The notes under the pieces were generated by a model that worked only from the letters and a program-made list of their open reading frames with translations, did not search any database and was not told where the DNA came from. Below are positions 8,033 to 16,931 of a stretch of 64,000 nt of DNA, piece by piece. A program made the translations under genes and the position numbers. Numbering within the stretch: position 1 is the first letter of the stretch; every line of letters begins with the position of its first letter. This stretch comes from Bryobacteraceae bacterium (GTDB lineage: Bacteria; Acidobacteriota; Terriglobia; Bryobacterales; Bryobacteraceae), in contig JAICJH010000010.1 of NCBI GenBank assembly GCA_025928545.1, positions 1 through 64,000 on the forward strand. Reading direction: 5' to 3'.

Positions 8033-9973
8033 TCACAACAGCCGGAAATTCACTTCGATCTGTGCCCTGACCTTCACCGGGACGCCCCTGTTAGCACCCG
8101 GCCTGAACCTCCATTGCTGAACACATTCAACCGCTTTTTCGTCGAGACCCATGCCGAGACTCCTGACGACCTTGATGTCCTCGGCTTTTCCTTCCGTGTT
8201 GACGACCACGGAAAGCATCACGGAGCCGCTGTACTTCGCCTGGCGCGCTTCTTCGGTGTAAATCGGGTCGGTTTTGGAAAGCACCGCGGGCGGCGCCGTA
8301 CCGTTTCCCACGCTGAAAACGTCGTCCTGCGCCTGCGCGGTGAAAACCGGCGCCGGGCCGCCGGACCCGAATCCCTGTCCTACGCCACCGCCCTGACCTA
8401 TTCCAACTCCCCGCCCGGCGGCCGTGAACACCGGTGCCGCGCCCGGCAGAGTGACATGGATTTCAAACCCTCCGCCAGTTGTGCGGGCCAGCATTGTGGT
8501 CAGATGTGAATCGAAATCCTTCGCGGCCTTCGTCACAGACGCAAGCGCCTGAGCGGACCAGTCGTCGCCTGCATGGACCGGAAGTTTCGACAGCAATTCG
8601 TCGCGCGCTGAATCGGATAATCCACTCACGACGACGCGATCGATCCTGCCCGTCGTGAAAGCCCGGGCCAAACCACCTGAAGCGCCAACCGCTGAAACAC
8701 CGCTGCGCGACGCTATGGCAGGCATGGCCGGTCTCGCTCCGGACGGTCGCGCAAAACTGATATTCACCGTGCGGGTCGTCAGCGCCTCCGTTTTGTCGAA
8801 GTGCCAGTCCAGCACCGACTGCAAAACCGTTTTGCGCAGTTCATCCGGACCGCTCAGAATCATCGCGTCGGAAACTTCGCCGTTCGCGTTGAGCTTCAGT
8901 TGCACGACCACCATACCTTCGATGCCCTTCGATGACGCGTCCGCCGGATAGGGCACCGATGAGCGGTGCATCAGCGACGAGCCGTTCGTATTCACTGCCA
9001 CTCCCGGACCGTCGTTCACCACCTGCGGCGCAGCCATCAGGGGAAAGGCTCCCGTCGCCAGCCAGCAGGCAGCGGCCATCATCATGAACGCCCCGCCCAT
9101 CAGACACACCCAACGCGTTTTCGACATTGTTGACATACTTACCTCTTTCACCACTTCCATCAATCTCTTCTTCAGATGACGCCGGCGCAGAAACATCGGA
9201 GCCGGCGCCATCTCCACGGCGCCTGACGCGCTGGCCATCAGCAACAAAGTGTCAACGTAAGATCCGCGCGCGCGAGTTGTGTCGACCACTATCTGATCCA
9301 CCGTCTGCTCCCGGGCGAGTTGGATTTCTCCCAGCACCCACCAGATCGCCGGGTGGAACCACAGCACAGCGCGTACCAGTTCCTCGCCGATCGTGAACAG
9401 CCAGTCGCGACGCTCCACGTGGAGTAACTCATGGCAAAGGATGGCGTCGCGCATCTCCGGAGCCAGTGCGGGAAAATTGCCAGGCAGCAGGATGACCGGT
9501 TCGCGCCAACCGAATGTCACCGGACCGGTAACATCTCCGGAGACCAGCATTTGAGCACTCACCAATGAACCGGGCGGTCGCAATTCACGAGGTAATTCCT
9601 CACCACGCCCGCGGTATACGCTCAGCCGGACAAACCCCGTAACCAGCAGGATGAGACGAATGAAAATACCCGCCGCCAGAATCCAAAGTGCAACTGCCGC
9701 CACGGGGATGGCGACATGCGCCGGGCTTGACGACACCGGCGCGACAGCCGTGATCGTAGTGCTCACCTGTATCGCGCCGCCCACAACTTCCTGCCTCCAG
9801 CTTCGAATCCACGGCAACGCCAGGCAAGCGACCAGCAGAACCTGCCAGTACATCAGCCGCGCCCGCGGCATCCGAATCCGGAGCAAGGTTGGGGCGAGCG
9901 CACCCAGACCGACCATCAGGCCGATCTGGAGCGAGTAAGCCAGCGTATTGCTCCACGCCAGTGTGGTGCTCAT
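8033..9973 (-). CDS. M56 (BlaR1-like) membrane protease with TonB_C / POTRA-like / TonB_C tail, paralogue 3
   Basis: 646 residues, first protease gene after the BlaI repressor (2-bp gap). HELLH lies at 181-185, with WFHPAIWWVLGEIQLAREQTVD after it. The last membrane segment is near 290-312, then TonB_C-like (about 337-410), POTRA-like (about 444-508, RVVVSGLSDSARDELLSKLP), a Gly-rich linker and a final TonB_C-like domain (about 563-646). The close match of the POTRA-like and TonB_C parts with the other two proteins shows duplication. As the gene next to blaI it is the best candidate for the protease that relieves repression. Confidence 0.86.
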   Translation of the reverse strand: MSTTLAWSNTLAYSLQIGLMVGLGALAPTLLRIRMPRARLMYWQVLLVACLALPWIRSWRQEVVGGAIQVSTTITAVAPVSSSPAHVAIPVAAVALWILAAGIFIRLILLVTGFVRLSVYRGRGEELPRELRPPGSLVSAQMLVSGDVTGPVTFGWREPVILLPGNFPALAPEMRDAILCHELLHVERRDWLFTIGEELVRAVLWFHPAIWWVLGEIQLAREQTVDQIVVDTTRARGSYVDTLLLMASASGAVEMAPAPMFLRRRHLKKRLMEVVKEVSMSTMSKTRWVCLMGGAFMMMAAACWLATGAFPLMAAPQVVNDGPGVAVNTNGSSLMHRSSVPYPADASSKGIEGMVVVQLKLNANGEVSDAMILSGPDELRKTVLQSVLDWHFDKTEALTTRTVNISFARPSGARPAMPAIASRSGVSAVGASGGLARAFTTGRIDRVVVSGLSDSARDELLSKLPVHAGDDWSAQALASVTKAAKDFDSHLTTMLARTTGGGFEIHVTLPGAAPVFTAAGRGVGIGQGGGVGQGFGSGGPAPVFTAQAQDDVFSVGNGTAPPAVLSKTDPIYTEEARQAKYSGSVMLSVVVNTEGKAEDIKVVRSLGMGLDEKAVECVQQWRFRPGANRGVPVKVRAQIEVNFRLL

Positions 9974-9975
9974 GG

Positions 9976-10365
9976 CTAGTCCTTGTCTTTTTCCGTCTTT
10001 TCCGTCCGCATGCGCGCGATCTCTTCCAGATCTTCACGGGAAAGATCGTGCTCTTCCACCAGATGAACCAGCAGCGGCTCGGCCGAACCGTTGAACACGC
10101 GGTTCACGAAGTCGCGAACCATGGCGCTGATGACCTTGACCTTCGGTTGTGCCGGCCGGTAAACGTGCGCGCGGTCCGTCTGATTTTTCTTGAGGTATTT
10201 CTTCTGTTCCAGGATTTTCATCATGGTCATCACGGTCGTGTAAGCTACCTTACGGCGCTTCAGCAGCGTTTCGTAGACTTCACGAACCGTGACCGTATCG
10301 TGTTCCCATACGACTTTCATGATTTCCAGTTCCTGTTGAGTGAGGATAGTGCTCTTGCGACGCAT
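9976..10365 (-). CDS. BlaI/MecI/CopY family transcriptional repressor
   Basis: A 129-residue winged-helix repressor. LTQQELEIMKVVWEH and VREVYETLLKRRKVAYTTVMTMMKILEQKKYLKK form the DNA-binding domain, and the C-terminal helices (FVNRVFNGSAEPLLVHLVEEHDLS) form the dimer interface. In beta-lactam systems the repressor is removed after the M56 receptor is activated. The gene heads a minus-strand operon of three M56 proteins plus a TIGR03435 protein. An inverted repeat overlaps the start codon region, which suggests autoregulation. The start ATG at 10365 matches the normal N-terminus. Confidence 0.93.
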   Translation of the reverse strand: MRRKSTILTQQELEIMKVVWEHDTVTVREVYETLLKRRKVAYTTVMTMMKILEQKKYLKKNQTDRAHVYRPAQPKVKVISAMVRDFVNRVFNGSAEPLLVHLVEEHDLSREDLEEIARMRTEKTEKDKD

Positions 10366-10383
10366 ACTAACTATTTAGTACTA
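10365..10383. promoter_or_regulatory. Putative BlaI operator between blaI and the divergent lipoprotein gene
   Basis: TACTA and TAGTA arms separated by 6 bp (10365-10380) sit directly before the blaI start. The central ACTA-TT-TAGT and the overlapping 8-bp palindrome TAGTACTA (10376-10383) add further symmetry. BlaI-type repressors bind short dyads with TACA/TACTA-like arms, so autoregulation is likely. The 48-bp gap is shared with the plus-strand lipoprotein gene, which may be co-regulated. Confidence 0.55.
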
Positions 10384-10413
10384 TCATGAGCGCGTTTGCA
10401 AGTAAAATCTTTT

Positions 10414-11565
10414 ATGACCATGTCCCGAAAGTCACTTCCCCACTTCCTGGTGGCCGGTCTGGCGCTATGGATTTGCGGTTGCGCTCACCAGCCTGTCACT
10501 TTTCGGCTGCTGCCTCCCGCCCCCGGGCCGGGCGCCCTCCCCACCCTGATTCCTCCTCAGGCGAAAGACGTTACGCTCGCCCGGGCCACCGTACCGATCG
10601 GCCGGATTCCCCGAAAAATCCTCTGCGAAGCCTCCCCGCATGGTCTTGCCGTCGAGCGCAAAGGTCCTACGGGAGCCCGGATCGTCGTGACGAGGGACAC
10701 CATTGCCGAAACCACCGCCGCCGAACTATTCTCCTGGACTCTGGCGCTCGAAAAAGCGGGCTGTCTGGCTCCTAATATGGCTTTCCAGACCGCGGAAAAC
10801 ATCGTGGACGCGCTGCCACTGACTCTGGCAAAGCGAGCCCAACTGCTCCAGGGGCGCGGCGACCTCAAACCGGTGAACTCCCTTCGCGTGGTTTCACCCG
10901 TCCTGAAGCCCGGCGAATCGGGCCCTCTCGCCGATGTTCAGTCGGTATCGCAGGGTGCCAATCCAGGCAGTCTGGACGTGTCCGTGAAAACCAATCCCGC
11001 GGTCATCGGCTATGAGATCGACTGGTACGACTTCTTCCCCCAGGATGGCGGCCCCGGTTACCGGATCTCCCCGCGCGACGCGGAAATCCATGTAAATGGG
11101 AATGTGGCGCATGCCGCGGCGCCCACCACGGACCGTTTCTATTTTGGCCCCGCCGCACGTTGGTACGAGCTCTACATGATGACTAAAGTCTCCGAAAACG
11201 ACTTTGATTTCGTCGTGTTCTCTGCCCGGACGTCCGACGAACTCAATAACTCAGTCGCGGCGTTCCAGAAGGATGCCGCGGCTTTCCTCAAAACCGCCGA
11301 TCCTGCAACCTACACGGTACTTCCGCACGGCAGCGGGATCAACGCCTATATCCGGGTGAAAGTGAATGGCGTCTGGCTGGATTTGCCGAAGGGCAATACG
11401 GTCAGGCAGGCCGTTTCACAGGCCGGCAATGCCCCCAGCCCCTTGCTCCCGCGCCTGAAAATACGCAAACTGCACGACGGGAAACTTTATCCGGTGGAAT
11501 TCGATCGCGCGACCGATCAGGTCCTGTCGCTGCCGCTTGAGGGCGGAGAAGAGATCGATTGGTAA
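10414..11565 (+). CDS. Predicted lipoprotein of unknown function
   Basis: 383 residues from the ATG at 10414 (an ATG two codons later is equally possible; no clear ribosome site separates them). The N-terminus has basic residues, a hydrophobic run and ICGC, which fits a lipobox with the lipid-modified Cys near residue 24. I recognise no domain in the mature part. It contains a segment NGVWLDLPKGNTVRQAVSQAG near the C-terminus and ends EEIDW. It is divergent from blaI across a 48-bp gap carrying the putative operator, so it could belong to the same regulon. Confidence 0.7.
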   Translation: MTMSRKSLPHFLVAGLALWICGCAHQPVTFRLLPPAPGPGALPTLIPPQAKDVTLARATVPIGRIPRKILCEASPHGLAVERKGPTGARIVVTRDTIAETTAAELFSWTLALEKAGCLAPNMAFQTAENIVDALPLTLAKRAQLLQGRGDLKPVNSLRVVSPVLKPGESGPLADVQSVSQGANPGSLDVSVKTNPAVIGYEIDWYDFFPQDGGPGYRISPRDAEIHVNGNVAHAAAPTTDRFYFGPAARWYELYMMTKVSENDFDFVVFSARTSDELNNSVAAFQKDAAAFLKTADPATYTVLPHGSGINAYIRVKVNGVWLDLPKGNTVRQAVSQAGNAPSPLLPRLKIRKLHDGKLYPVEFDRATDQVLSLPLEGGEEIDW

Positions 11566-11594
11566 AGTTGGGTCCGCTGAATTCGGGTGAGCAG

Positions 11595-12725
11595 TTACTT
11601 CAATTGCTTAAGGAACTGTACCGCGGCTGACCGCTGCCCCGGATCGCCGCTCTCCGCAGCTGAAGCAAGTTCACGCCTCGCATCATCCAGCGCGCCGGCA
11701 TTGGCATAGAGTACTCCCAATTCCAAAGGTGAATTATGCAAAGTCGTGCGTGCTTCGGACAGTCGCCGGGCGGCGGTTTCATCCAGCACTGCGAAGCGTG
11801 CCTCCGGCTGAGTCGGCGAAGGCGCTCTGTCTACGTGCTTGCCTTTCACCGCGCGCACTTCCCAGCGGTAAACAGCACCGCGCGCCAACGGTACTTCCGG
11901 ACGCCATGCCGGAGCTGTCAAAGCCGAAGCGCTGGCCACGGCCCGAAACTGATCGTCGTAGATCGCAACATCGTAAGTGGCCCCTTCCACCGGCGTCCAG
12001 CGAAGAACCGGAGCATCTTCCACCACGGCCGTGGCAAGCGGTGAAATCACATGGAAAGCAGGCGTCTTGGCTGCATCCACCGAACGGAGCTGAATCGGGC
12101 CTGCCGTCATTTCGGAAATGGACGACGGAATTCGCAGGTGGCCGGAGTCGATGGCCGTCTTTACCTCACTCTGATAGGCGGAAGGAAGATTGGCCGCAAT
12201 CTGCGGAATTGCTTCGGGTACCGGAATTCGTGCAGCCTCGTTGCTCGATTGATGCCTGTGAATCGCGAGCCAGGCGGTAGCTCCCAGGGCCGTAATCGCC
12301 AGACCCGCCGCCATGGGTCGCAGCCAGACTCTGCCCGGCCGAATCGCAACGGGGGCGCTTGCTCCCGACCTGACCACAGGAACAGCCGGAGCGCGATTTT
12401 CATCGGCAAACCGTCGCAGATCGTCGGCATCGGCGTGGCATACCCCACATTGATCCAGATGCTGCATGAGATCGGCGGAAAGTGGCTTATGGGCTGCGAA
12501 ATCATCGAGTTGCGCCTCTGTCAGATGGTCCGAAGCAAGCTCTCTGTGAAGCGCGTCGATCGCGGTCGCCGTCCGGTCGTTGCCAGATACATCCGGACTT
12601 CCGAACACCAGCGACCGGCATTCCGCACATTCGGCCAGATGGTCGTCCAGGCGCAGAATTTCTTCCGCGTCTGAAACGCCCGACCGCCAGTCGGTCACTT
12701 CTTTAGATGTAAGGTGCTCTTTCAT
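11595..12725 (-). CDS. Zinc-finger anti-sigma-like membrane protein with extracytoplasmic tail
   Basis: 376 residues. Two HxxxCxxC-type motifs lie in the cytoplasmic N-terminus: DDHLAECAECR (about 28-38) and MQHLDQCGVCH (about 87-97). A membrane segment (about 135-152, MAAGLAITALGATAWLAI) follows. The outer part has a fibronectin/carbohydrate-binding-like stretch (RWTPVEGATYDVAIYDD...YRWEVRAVKG), then a short helical C-terminus resembling a TPR hairpin. It follows the sigma-factor-like gene by 48 bp, the usual sigma then anti-sigma order, and probably holds that factor at the membrane. The start ATG at 12725 fits. Confidence 0.75.
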   Translation of the reverse strand: MKEHLTSKEVTDWRSGVSDAEEILRLDDHLAECAECRSLVFGSPDVSGNDRTATAIDALHRELASDHLTEAQLDDFAAHKPLSADLMQHLDQCGVCHADADDLRRFADENRAPAVPVVRSGASAPVAIRPGRVWLRPMAAGLAITALGATAWLAIHRHQSSNEAARIPVPEAIPQIAANLPSAYQSEVKTAIDSGHLRIPSSISEMTAGPIQLRSVDAAKTPAFHVISPLATAVVEDAPVLRWTPVEGATYDVAIYDDQFRAVASASALTAPAWRPEVPLARGAVYRWEVRAVKGKHVDRAPSPTQPEARFAVLDETAARRLSEARTTLHNSPLELGVLYANAGALDDARRELASAAESGDPGQRSAAVQFLKQLK

Positions 12726-12773
12726 CTATTTCAGGTGAGGGGTGAAATCCATCCAATATTACCGCTTGATGTA

Positions 12774-13781
12774 TTACCTTCGAACTCCCACCCGGCGAGT
12801 CAGCCGATCCCGGGCCGATTTTCTCAAATTTACGACCTGCTGACGGGTTAACGCCAGCATCCCGGCTATTTGCAGATCATCGATCGGTAACTGCCGCCAA
12901 ATCCCGGCGAGCGCCTCCGGTGCCATCTCAAGCACCCCTGCTATCTGACGAATCGTCGCAATTCCTGCCCCCGGAATCAGCCGCAGCGCCGAATCGCCGA
13001 TATGGTCGCGCAGGTTCAGCAGCAGCGCCACCCGTTGATTTCGGGGCAGCTCCGCGATCTCGCTCCATAAATGGCCGAGCCAGGCCCGCCGATCCATCTG
13101 GTCGGCAAGGTTAGACGACGGCACCGCGGATGCAGCCTCGAACTCCTCCTCGCGGGCGAACCCACCCAGCGCCGCGCCGATATATCCGGTGAGGTGATCC
13201 AGAAGTACCGGCGCGCCCAGGCCCGACAAAATGAGCTCCGTTAACCTCGCCAGCGGCATGCCTGACGCTCCAGGCGGAACGGCCAGGGAGGCCAATTGCT
13301 CCTCCCCGGCCACAGCGATCTGCGACCGTCCTTCCTCGTGCCATGCGCAAAGCGACGCCACCCGCCGGCCCAGTTCGTCCTCCGTCAGCGTAAACACCGG
13401 ATTTATTTTCAGCAAATACCGAATGCGATTGCGCAGCCGATACCGCTCGGGATTCGCGCGGCGCAGGATGAAACCCGCTGCCCGCCGCGCGGCCGAAGCC
13501 ACGTACGCCCGAAAATTACGGATGGAAGATTCGCCCCCGGCGCCCGCCTCTGTCTGCCCCTCGCGCATTCGCCGCAAATGCGATGTCAGATCGAGCAGAA
13601 CCTCCTGCGCGGCATCGCTGGTTTCCGCCTGGTGCGCTCCGCGTAAGTTCGCAGCTACAACCATACGCGCATGCGGCGCCGCAATGTCGACAATCAAAAT
13701 ATGGAGAAGCCGCCCGGCCGCCGATTCATCGGGTTCGGCCAGGTAGGACGCAAGTATCTCGTCGGCATTCGGAGATTCCAT
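12774..13781 (-). CDS. Sigma-70-like / sigma-4 helix-turn-helix protein (atypical, 335 residues)
   Basis: A region-2-like segment (TSDAAQEVLLDLTSHLRRM ... FRAYVASAARRAAGFILRR) and a C-terminal region-4-like part (ELPRNQRVALLLNLRD near 240-255, then DDLQIAGMLALTRQQVVNLRKSARDRL) frame a long middle insert of about 130 residues. ECF factors are usually near 200 residues, so this is an extended type seen in Acidobacteria. The zinc-finger membrane protein downstream is the likely anti-sigma partner. A second sigma/anti-sigma pair sits just upstream. Divergence is high, so the label rests on the two HTH-like ends plus the gene context. Confidence 0.65.
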   Translation of the reverse strand: MESPNADEILASYLAEPDESAAGRLLHILIVDIAAPHARMVVAANLRGAHQAETSDAAQEVLLDLTSHLRRMREGQTEAGAGGESSIRNFRAYVASAARRAAGFILRRANPERYRLRNRIRYLLKINPVFTLTEDELGRRVASLCAWHEEGRSQIAVAGEEQLASLAVPPGASGMPLARLTELILSGLGAPVLLDHLTGYIGAALGGFAREEEFEAASAVPSSNLADQMDRRAWLGHLWSEIAELPRNQRVALLLNLRDHIGDSALRLIPGAGIATIRQIAGVLEMAPEALAGIWRQLPIDDLQIAGMLALTRQQVVNLRKSARDRLTRRVGVRR

Positions 13782-13857
13782 GAATGGCGGATGCGGCGCT
13801 CAGGCGGGCCCGCGCAGCAATGCCAATTCTAGCGAATCGGGCAGTTTGAATTTGTTT

Positions 13858-15081
13858 TTAATACTTCGCCAGGTCCGCCACCAGCGCGGCCAGACCTTGC
13901 TTGGCGTAGATATCCAGCAGCCGCTGTTCCTCAGTGGATGGAGACATCGTGCGCAGCAGCGGAGACGAATCCAGATCCTTGCGGGAAGGCACCCATACCT
14001 TGCCATCCGCAAACTGCACCTGGCTCACAAAACCCGTCATGCTCTGGATTCCGATCGGCCGGCCCGAGTGCGAAAACTTCAGCGTCGAGTCGGGTTCAAG
14101 ACGTCCCCGTTGATTGGGCAGAATCACAGAGCCCTGTGGCCCGCCCGAGGTATTCAGCGCCGCAACACCCGAACCTGGCACGGATCCCGCCAGATATTCG
14201 TTGCCTTCGGTATCTCTGACAACCCAGCCGATCTCCACGTATTGCACCGGCTTCTTCGACATGTTCTGCACTTCGATCCAGGGCGCGCGAACTTCATTAG
14301 CCGAGATCATGGCCTGACCCTGTACCGGAAGCACCGGTGAATCCGGCATTCGCAGAAACGCAAAGTGCGCCTGATCCGCCGTCGCGCCGCTCTCGGAACT
14401 GACCGCCGATCCTACAGCCCGACCGCCGTGCGACAGTGCCACGTCCAGTTGCGGACGGTCGCCCGCTTTCGCCATGCTGCTCAGCACTTCTTTGCGTAAG
14501 CCGTCTTCGCCCTTTGCCTGCAGAACCTGCTTGTAATAAGTGCGATCCCGCTGCGCCTCCACTTCCCACAGCGTCAGATCCCGCTGCGAAGATTTCAGCC
14601 GGTTCGGACCGTAGAAGCTCAGATCGTCGAAAACTACTCCATCCAACTGCACATGCACCAGCGGACCACTGGCCTGCTGAACCGGCTTCACCAGCCGGAT
14701 CTCGATCGGTACCGTGAAATTCTGTCCGGCCGGAACGTCGATACACGGCCGCGCCACGGCGCCTTTACCGCCCGGCGTAAATTCCTGCGCGGTAATCAGC
14801 AGCGAAACGCCACGCACGCTGCGGGCGCCTGAATTACGCAGCGTCAGAGACATGTGGAGATCGAGCATCAGCATGCCGCCACGCGGAGTTACCCGCGATT
14901 GGCCTGTGCTCGCCGAAATCAGCGTCACTGGAGAATCCGCCGGCAGATCGATTTTCACCGAACTGGAGGCATCGCTCCCGGCGCTCAGCGACGTCTGCTG
15001 CGCAAGCAGCGTGGGCGCGGCCAATGTGATTGCCACCAGGCCAGTCAACAACGCAGTCGTTCTGGCGCTGTTATTCCACAT
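13858..15081 (-). CDS. Secreted protein of unknown function linked to the ECF module
   Basis: 407 residues with an N-terminal signal peptide (ALLTGLVAITLAAPTLLAQ) and a long beta-rich mature region without a domain I recognise. Segments such as LDLHMSLTLRNSGARSVRGVSLLITAQEF and APWIEVQNMSKKPVQYVEIGWVVRD look like immunoglobulin-like sandwich strands. The start overlaps the end of the anti-sigma gene by 11 bp, so it is the third gene of the sigma/anti-sigma operon and may be an extracytoplasmic sensor or output of that system (inference). Confidence 0.75.
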   Translation of the reverse strand: MWNNSARTTALLTGLVAITLAAPTLLAQQTSLSAGSDASSSVKIDLPADSPVTLISASTGQSRVTPRGGMLMLDLHMSLTLRNSGARSVRGVSLLITAQEFTPGGKGAVARPCIDVPAGQNFTVPIEIRLVKPVQQASGPLVHVQLDGVVFDDLSFYGPNRLKSSQRDLTLWEVEAQRDRTYYKQVLQAKGEDGLRKEVLSSMAKAGDRPQLDVALSHGGRAVGSAVSSESGATADQAHFAFLRMPDSPVLPVQGQAMISANEVRAPWIEVQNMSKKPVQYVEIGWVVRDTEGNEYLAGSVPGSGVAALNTSGGPQGSVILPNQRGRLEPDSTLKFSHSGRPIGIQSMTGFVSQVQFADGKVWVPSRKDLDSSPLLRTMSPSTEEQRLLDIYAKQGLAALVADLAKY

Positions 15082-15670
15082 AAACGCTCGTCACCGTCAC
15101 TGTCCCCGTATTGCCATCCACGTAACTTGCCCGAATCGCACCCTGCGAAGTGACTGTCTGGTTGCCAGCCGAATCGCCGCCATTCAGCAGAGTCATACTG
15201 CCGCGGTCGGTTCGCACTTCAACGCCCGCGCCGCTCGATTCCACCACGGCTGCATGTACCACCGCCGGCAAATCTCCATGCGGAAGCAGCCCCCGCAGGA
15301 ACAACCCCGCACCGGCCAGCAGCACCACGCCGGCCATGCCGACTGCCAAACGTCGCGAGGCTAAACCCAGCGAAAAATTCCTGGGCCGCGACTGCTCCGG
15401 AGCCGAACCGATACACTCTCCCGCCGCCAGACCCAGCCGAATATTCGCGCGCATCTCGCCCGCCATCCGGTTCCAGCCCGCTTCATTGGCCAATGCGTCC
15501 GGTAGCGGCACCTCTTGCAACGCGGTGCGCACCTCGCCGTAAGATGCAACCGTATCCCGGCAATCGCCGCATCGCGAAACATGCCGCTTCAACTGCAGCT
15601 CGCGCAGCCAGCCGGAATCTCCGCTGGCGAACATCGCGAGGTCGGCTTCAGATGGATGCCGGTCCCTCAT
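15071..15670 (-). CDS. Zinc-finger anti-sigma factor-like membrane protein
   Basis: 199 residues from the ATG at 15670. The N-terminal motif LKRHVSRCGDCRDTV (HxxxCxxC) is the anti-sigma zinc finger. A membrane segment (about 105-123, AVGMAGVVLLAGAGLFLRG) separates it from a small outer domain (VVESSGAGVEVRTDRGSMTLL ... TVTSVYVE). The ATG overlaps the stop of the ECF sigma gene in ATGA, indicating translational coupling. The open frame continues 28 codons further upstream, but that part is the sigma gene in another frame. It likely binds and silences the sigma factor encoded just before it. Confidence 0.85.
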   Translation of the reverse strand: MRDRHPSEADLAMFASGDSGWLRELQLKRHVSRCGDCRDTVASYGEVRTALQEVPLPDALANEAGWNRMAGEMRANIRLGLAAGECIGSAPEQSRPRNFSLGLASRRLAVGMAGVVLLAGAGLFLRGLLPHGDLPAVVHAAVVESSGAGVEVRTDRGSMTLLNGGDSAGNQTVTSQGAIRASYVDGNTGTVTVTSVYVE

Positions 15671-16230
15671 CGCTGTCCTCCCCGGCTGTCGGCATACTTC
15701 CGAATCTTGATCCGCGCATTGGCGATGTGAGAGCGTACCGTTGCACGCGAACAACCCAATCGCCGCGCTACTTCTTCGGCAGGCAGATCTTCCACATCCC
15801 GCAGCACCAGCGCAGCCCGTTCCCGTGGCGTAAGCCGTTCCAGACCCGCAGCCAGCCAGTCGCGCTGCTCGCCCCGCAACAGCGAATCCTCAGCCGATTC
15901 CAGATGCCTCTCCGGCGCTTCCCCAAGTTCCACGAAAGCCACACGCCTGCCGCGCCTCAGAAAATCGAGCGCAGTGTTGGTGGCGATTCGGGATAGCCAG
16001 TGTGCCGCTTTTTGTTCATCCTTCAGCTGGTCTTGTCGCTGCAGCGCCTTAATGAAAGCTTCCTGGGTCAGGTCCTGAGCGTCGTGAACGCTGCCGACCA
16101 TTCGGTAAATCTGGAGGAAAACGCGGCGCAGGTGTTCGGTAACGAAAGCCTCGCGGAGACCGCTGGCGGCGTCGGCGCGGGCCAGAGTTTCCGGGCCCGG
16201 GTCTTCCGGTGATCGATAGTGGTCCGTCAT
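15667..16230 (-). CDS. ECF-type RNA polymerase sigma factor
   Basis: 187 residues with region 2 (VFLQIYRMVGSVHDAQDLTQEAFIKAL, WLSRIATNTALDFLRR) and region 4 (LTPRERAALVLRDVEDLPAEEVARRL, GCSRATVRSHIANARIKIRK). Size and layout are standard for ECF factors. An alternative TTG at 16269 would add 13 residues that look non-homologous, so the ATG at 16230 is used. It heads a three-gene operon with its anti-sigma and a secreted protein. No autoregulatory promoter motif could be confirmed by eye in the 133 bp upstream. Confidence 0.92.
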   Translation of the reverse strand: MTDHYRSPEDPGPETLARADAASGLREAFVTEHLRRVFLQIYRMVGSVHDAQDLTQEAFIKALQRQDQLKDEQKAAHWLSRIATNTALDFLRRGRRVAFVELGEAPERHLESAEDSLLRGEQRDWLAAGLERLTPRERAALVLRDVEDLPAEEVARRLGCSRATVRSHIANARIKIRKYADSRGGQR

Positions 16231-16363
16231 TACCGCCGCTCGCGTCAACGCAGGAACTCCCTTAAACAAAGATGACGCTCGCTTTGCTCAAACGTGCAAG
16301 CCAAACGTCTCAGGGATTTCGCGCTCCGCCTCTCCAGTATAAGGCGAACTGATTCGAGAGCAC

Positions 16364-16924
16364 TTACCTGTAAGCGCCGCGCAGGAAGGCGTCAACTACC
16401 TGATCCGCGAACTGCGCCGGCACCTGCCCGACCGCGAATCTTCGGTGCATAATGGGGCCCACCAGCAGGTCCATCGCAAAGCCCGGGTCGATTCCCGCCG
16501 GAATTTCCCCCCGCTCCGCCCCCTCCGCCAGAATTCGGGCAATCTGTGCCCGCCGCGGTCCAAACGAATGCTCCTGTAGTGCGTGAGCGAAATTCGGATT
16601 AGCGATGGCGTACCCAATGATCTTCGGCCAGATCTTCATCAGTCGATCCGGCTTATCCGCCTGCGACAGATATCCCAGAAAATCGATCAGGTCGCGCCGC
16701 GCATCTCCCGAGCGAAACTCCGGCGGCGCTGCCCGAAGCCCGCCGATCACATCGATGCACAGCGCTTCTTTATCTTTCCAGTGCTTGTAAACCGTCGCCT
16801 TGCTGACCCCCGACAGCTGCGCAATGGCATCCATACTGGTGCCCTCAATGCCGCGTTCTTCAATCAATTGCATCGCGGCCTCAAGCACCTTCTCGTGTGC
16901 CGCCGCACTCGGGGTTCGCGCCAC
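16364..16924 (-). CDS. TetR/AcrR family transcriptional regulator of the ABC efflux operon
   Basis: 186 residues. The HTH is textbook: EKVLEAAMQLIEERGIEGTS, MDAIAQLSGVSKATVYKHWKDKEAL. The C-terminal ligand-binding half (helical, ending VVDAFLRGAYR) resembles TetR_C_11-type domains. It is the third gene of the operon, 7 bp after the permease stop, and a perfect inverted repeat before the first gene is its probable operator. TetR members release DNA when a small hydrophobic or toxic ligand binds, which fits an exporter operon. The ligand is unknown. Confidence 0.93.
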   Translation of the reverse strand: MARTPSAAAHEKVLEAAMQLIEERGIEGTSMDAIAQLSGVSKATVYKHWKDKEALCIDVIGGLRAAPPEFRSGDARRDLIDFLGYLSQADKPDRLMKIWPKIIGYAIANPNFAHALQEHSFGPRRAQIARILAEGAERGEIPAGIDPGFAMDLLVGPIMHRRFAVGQVPAQFADQVVDAFLRGAYR

Positions 16925-16931
16925 TTTTCCG

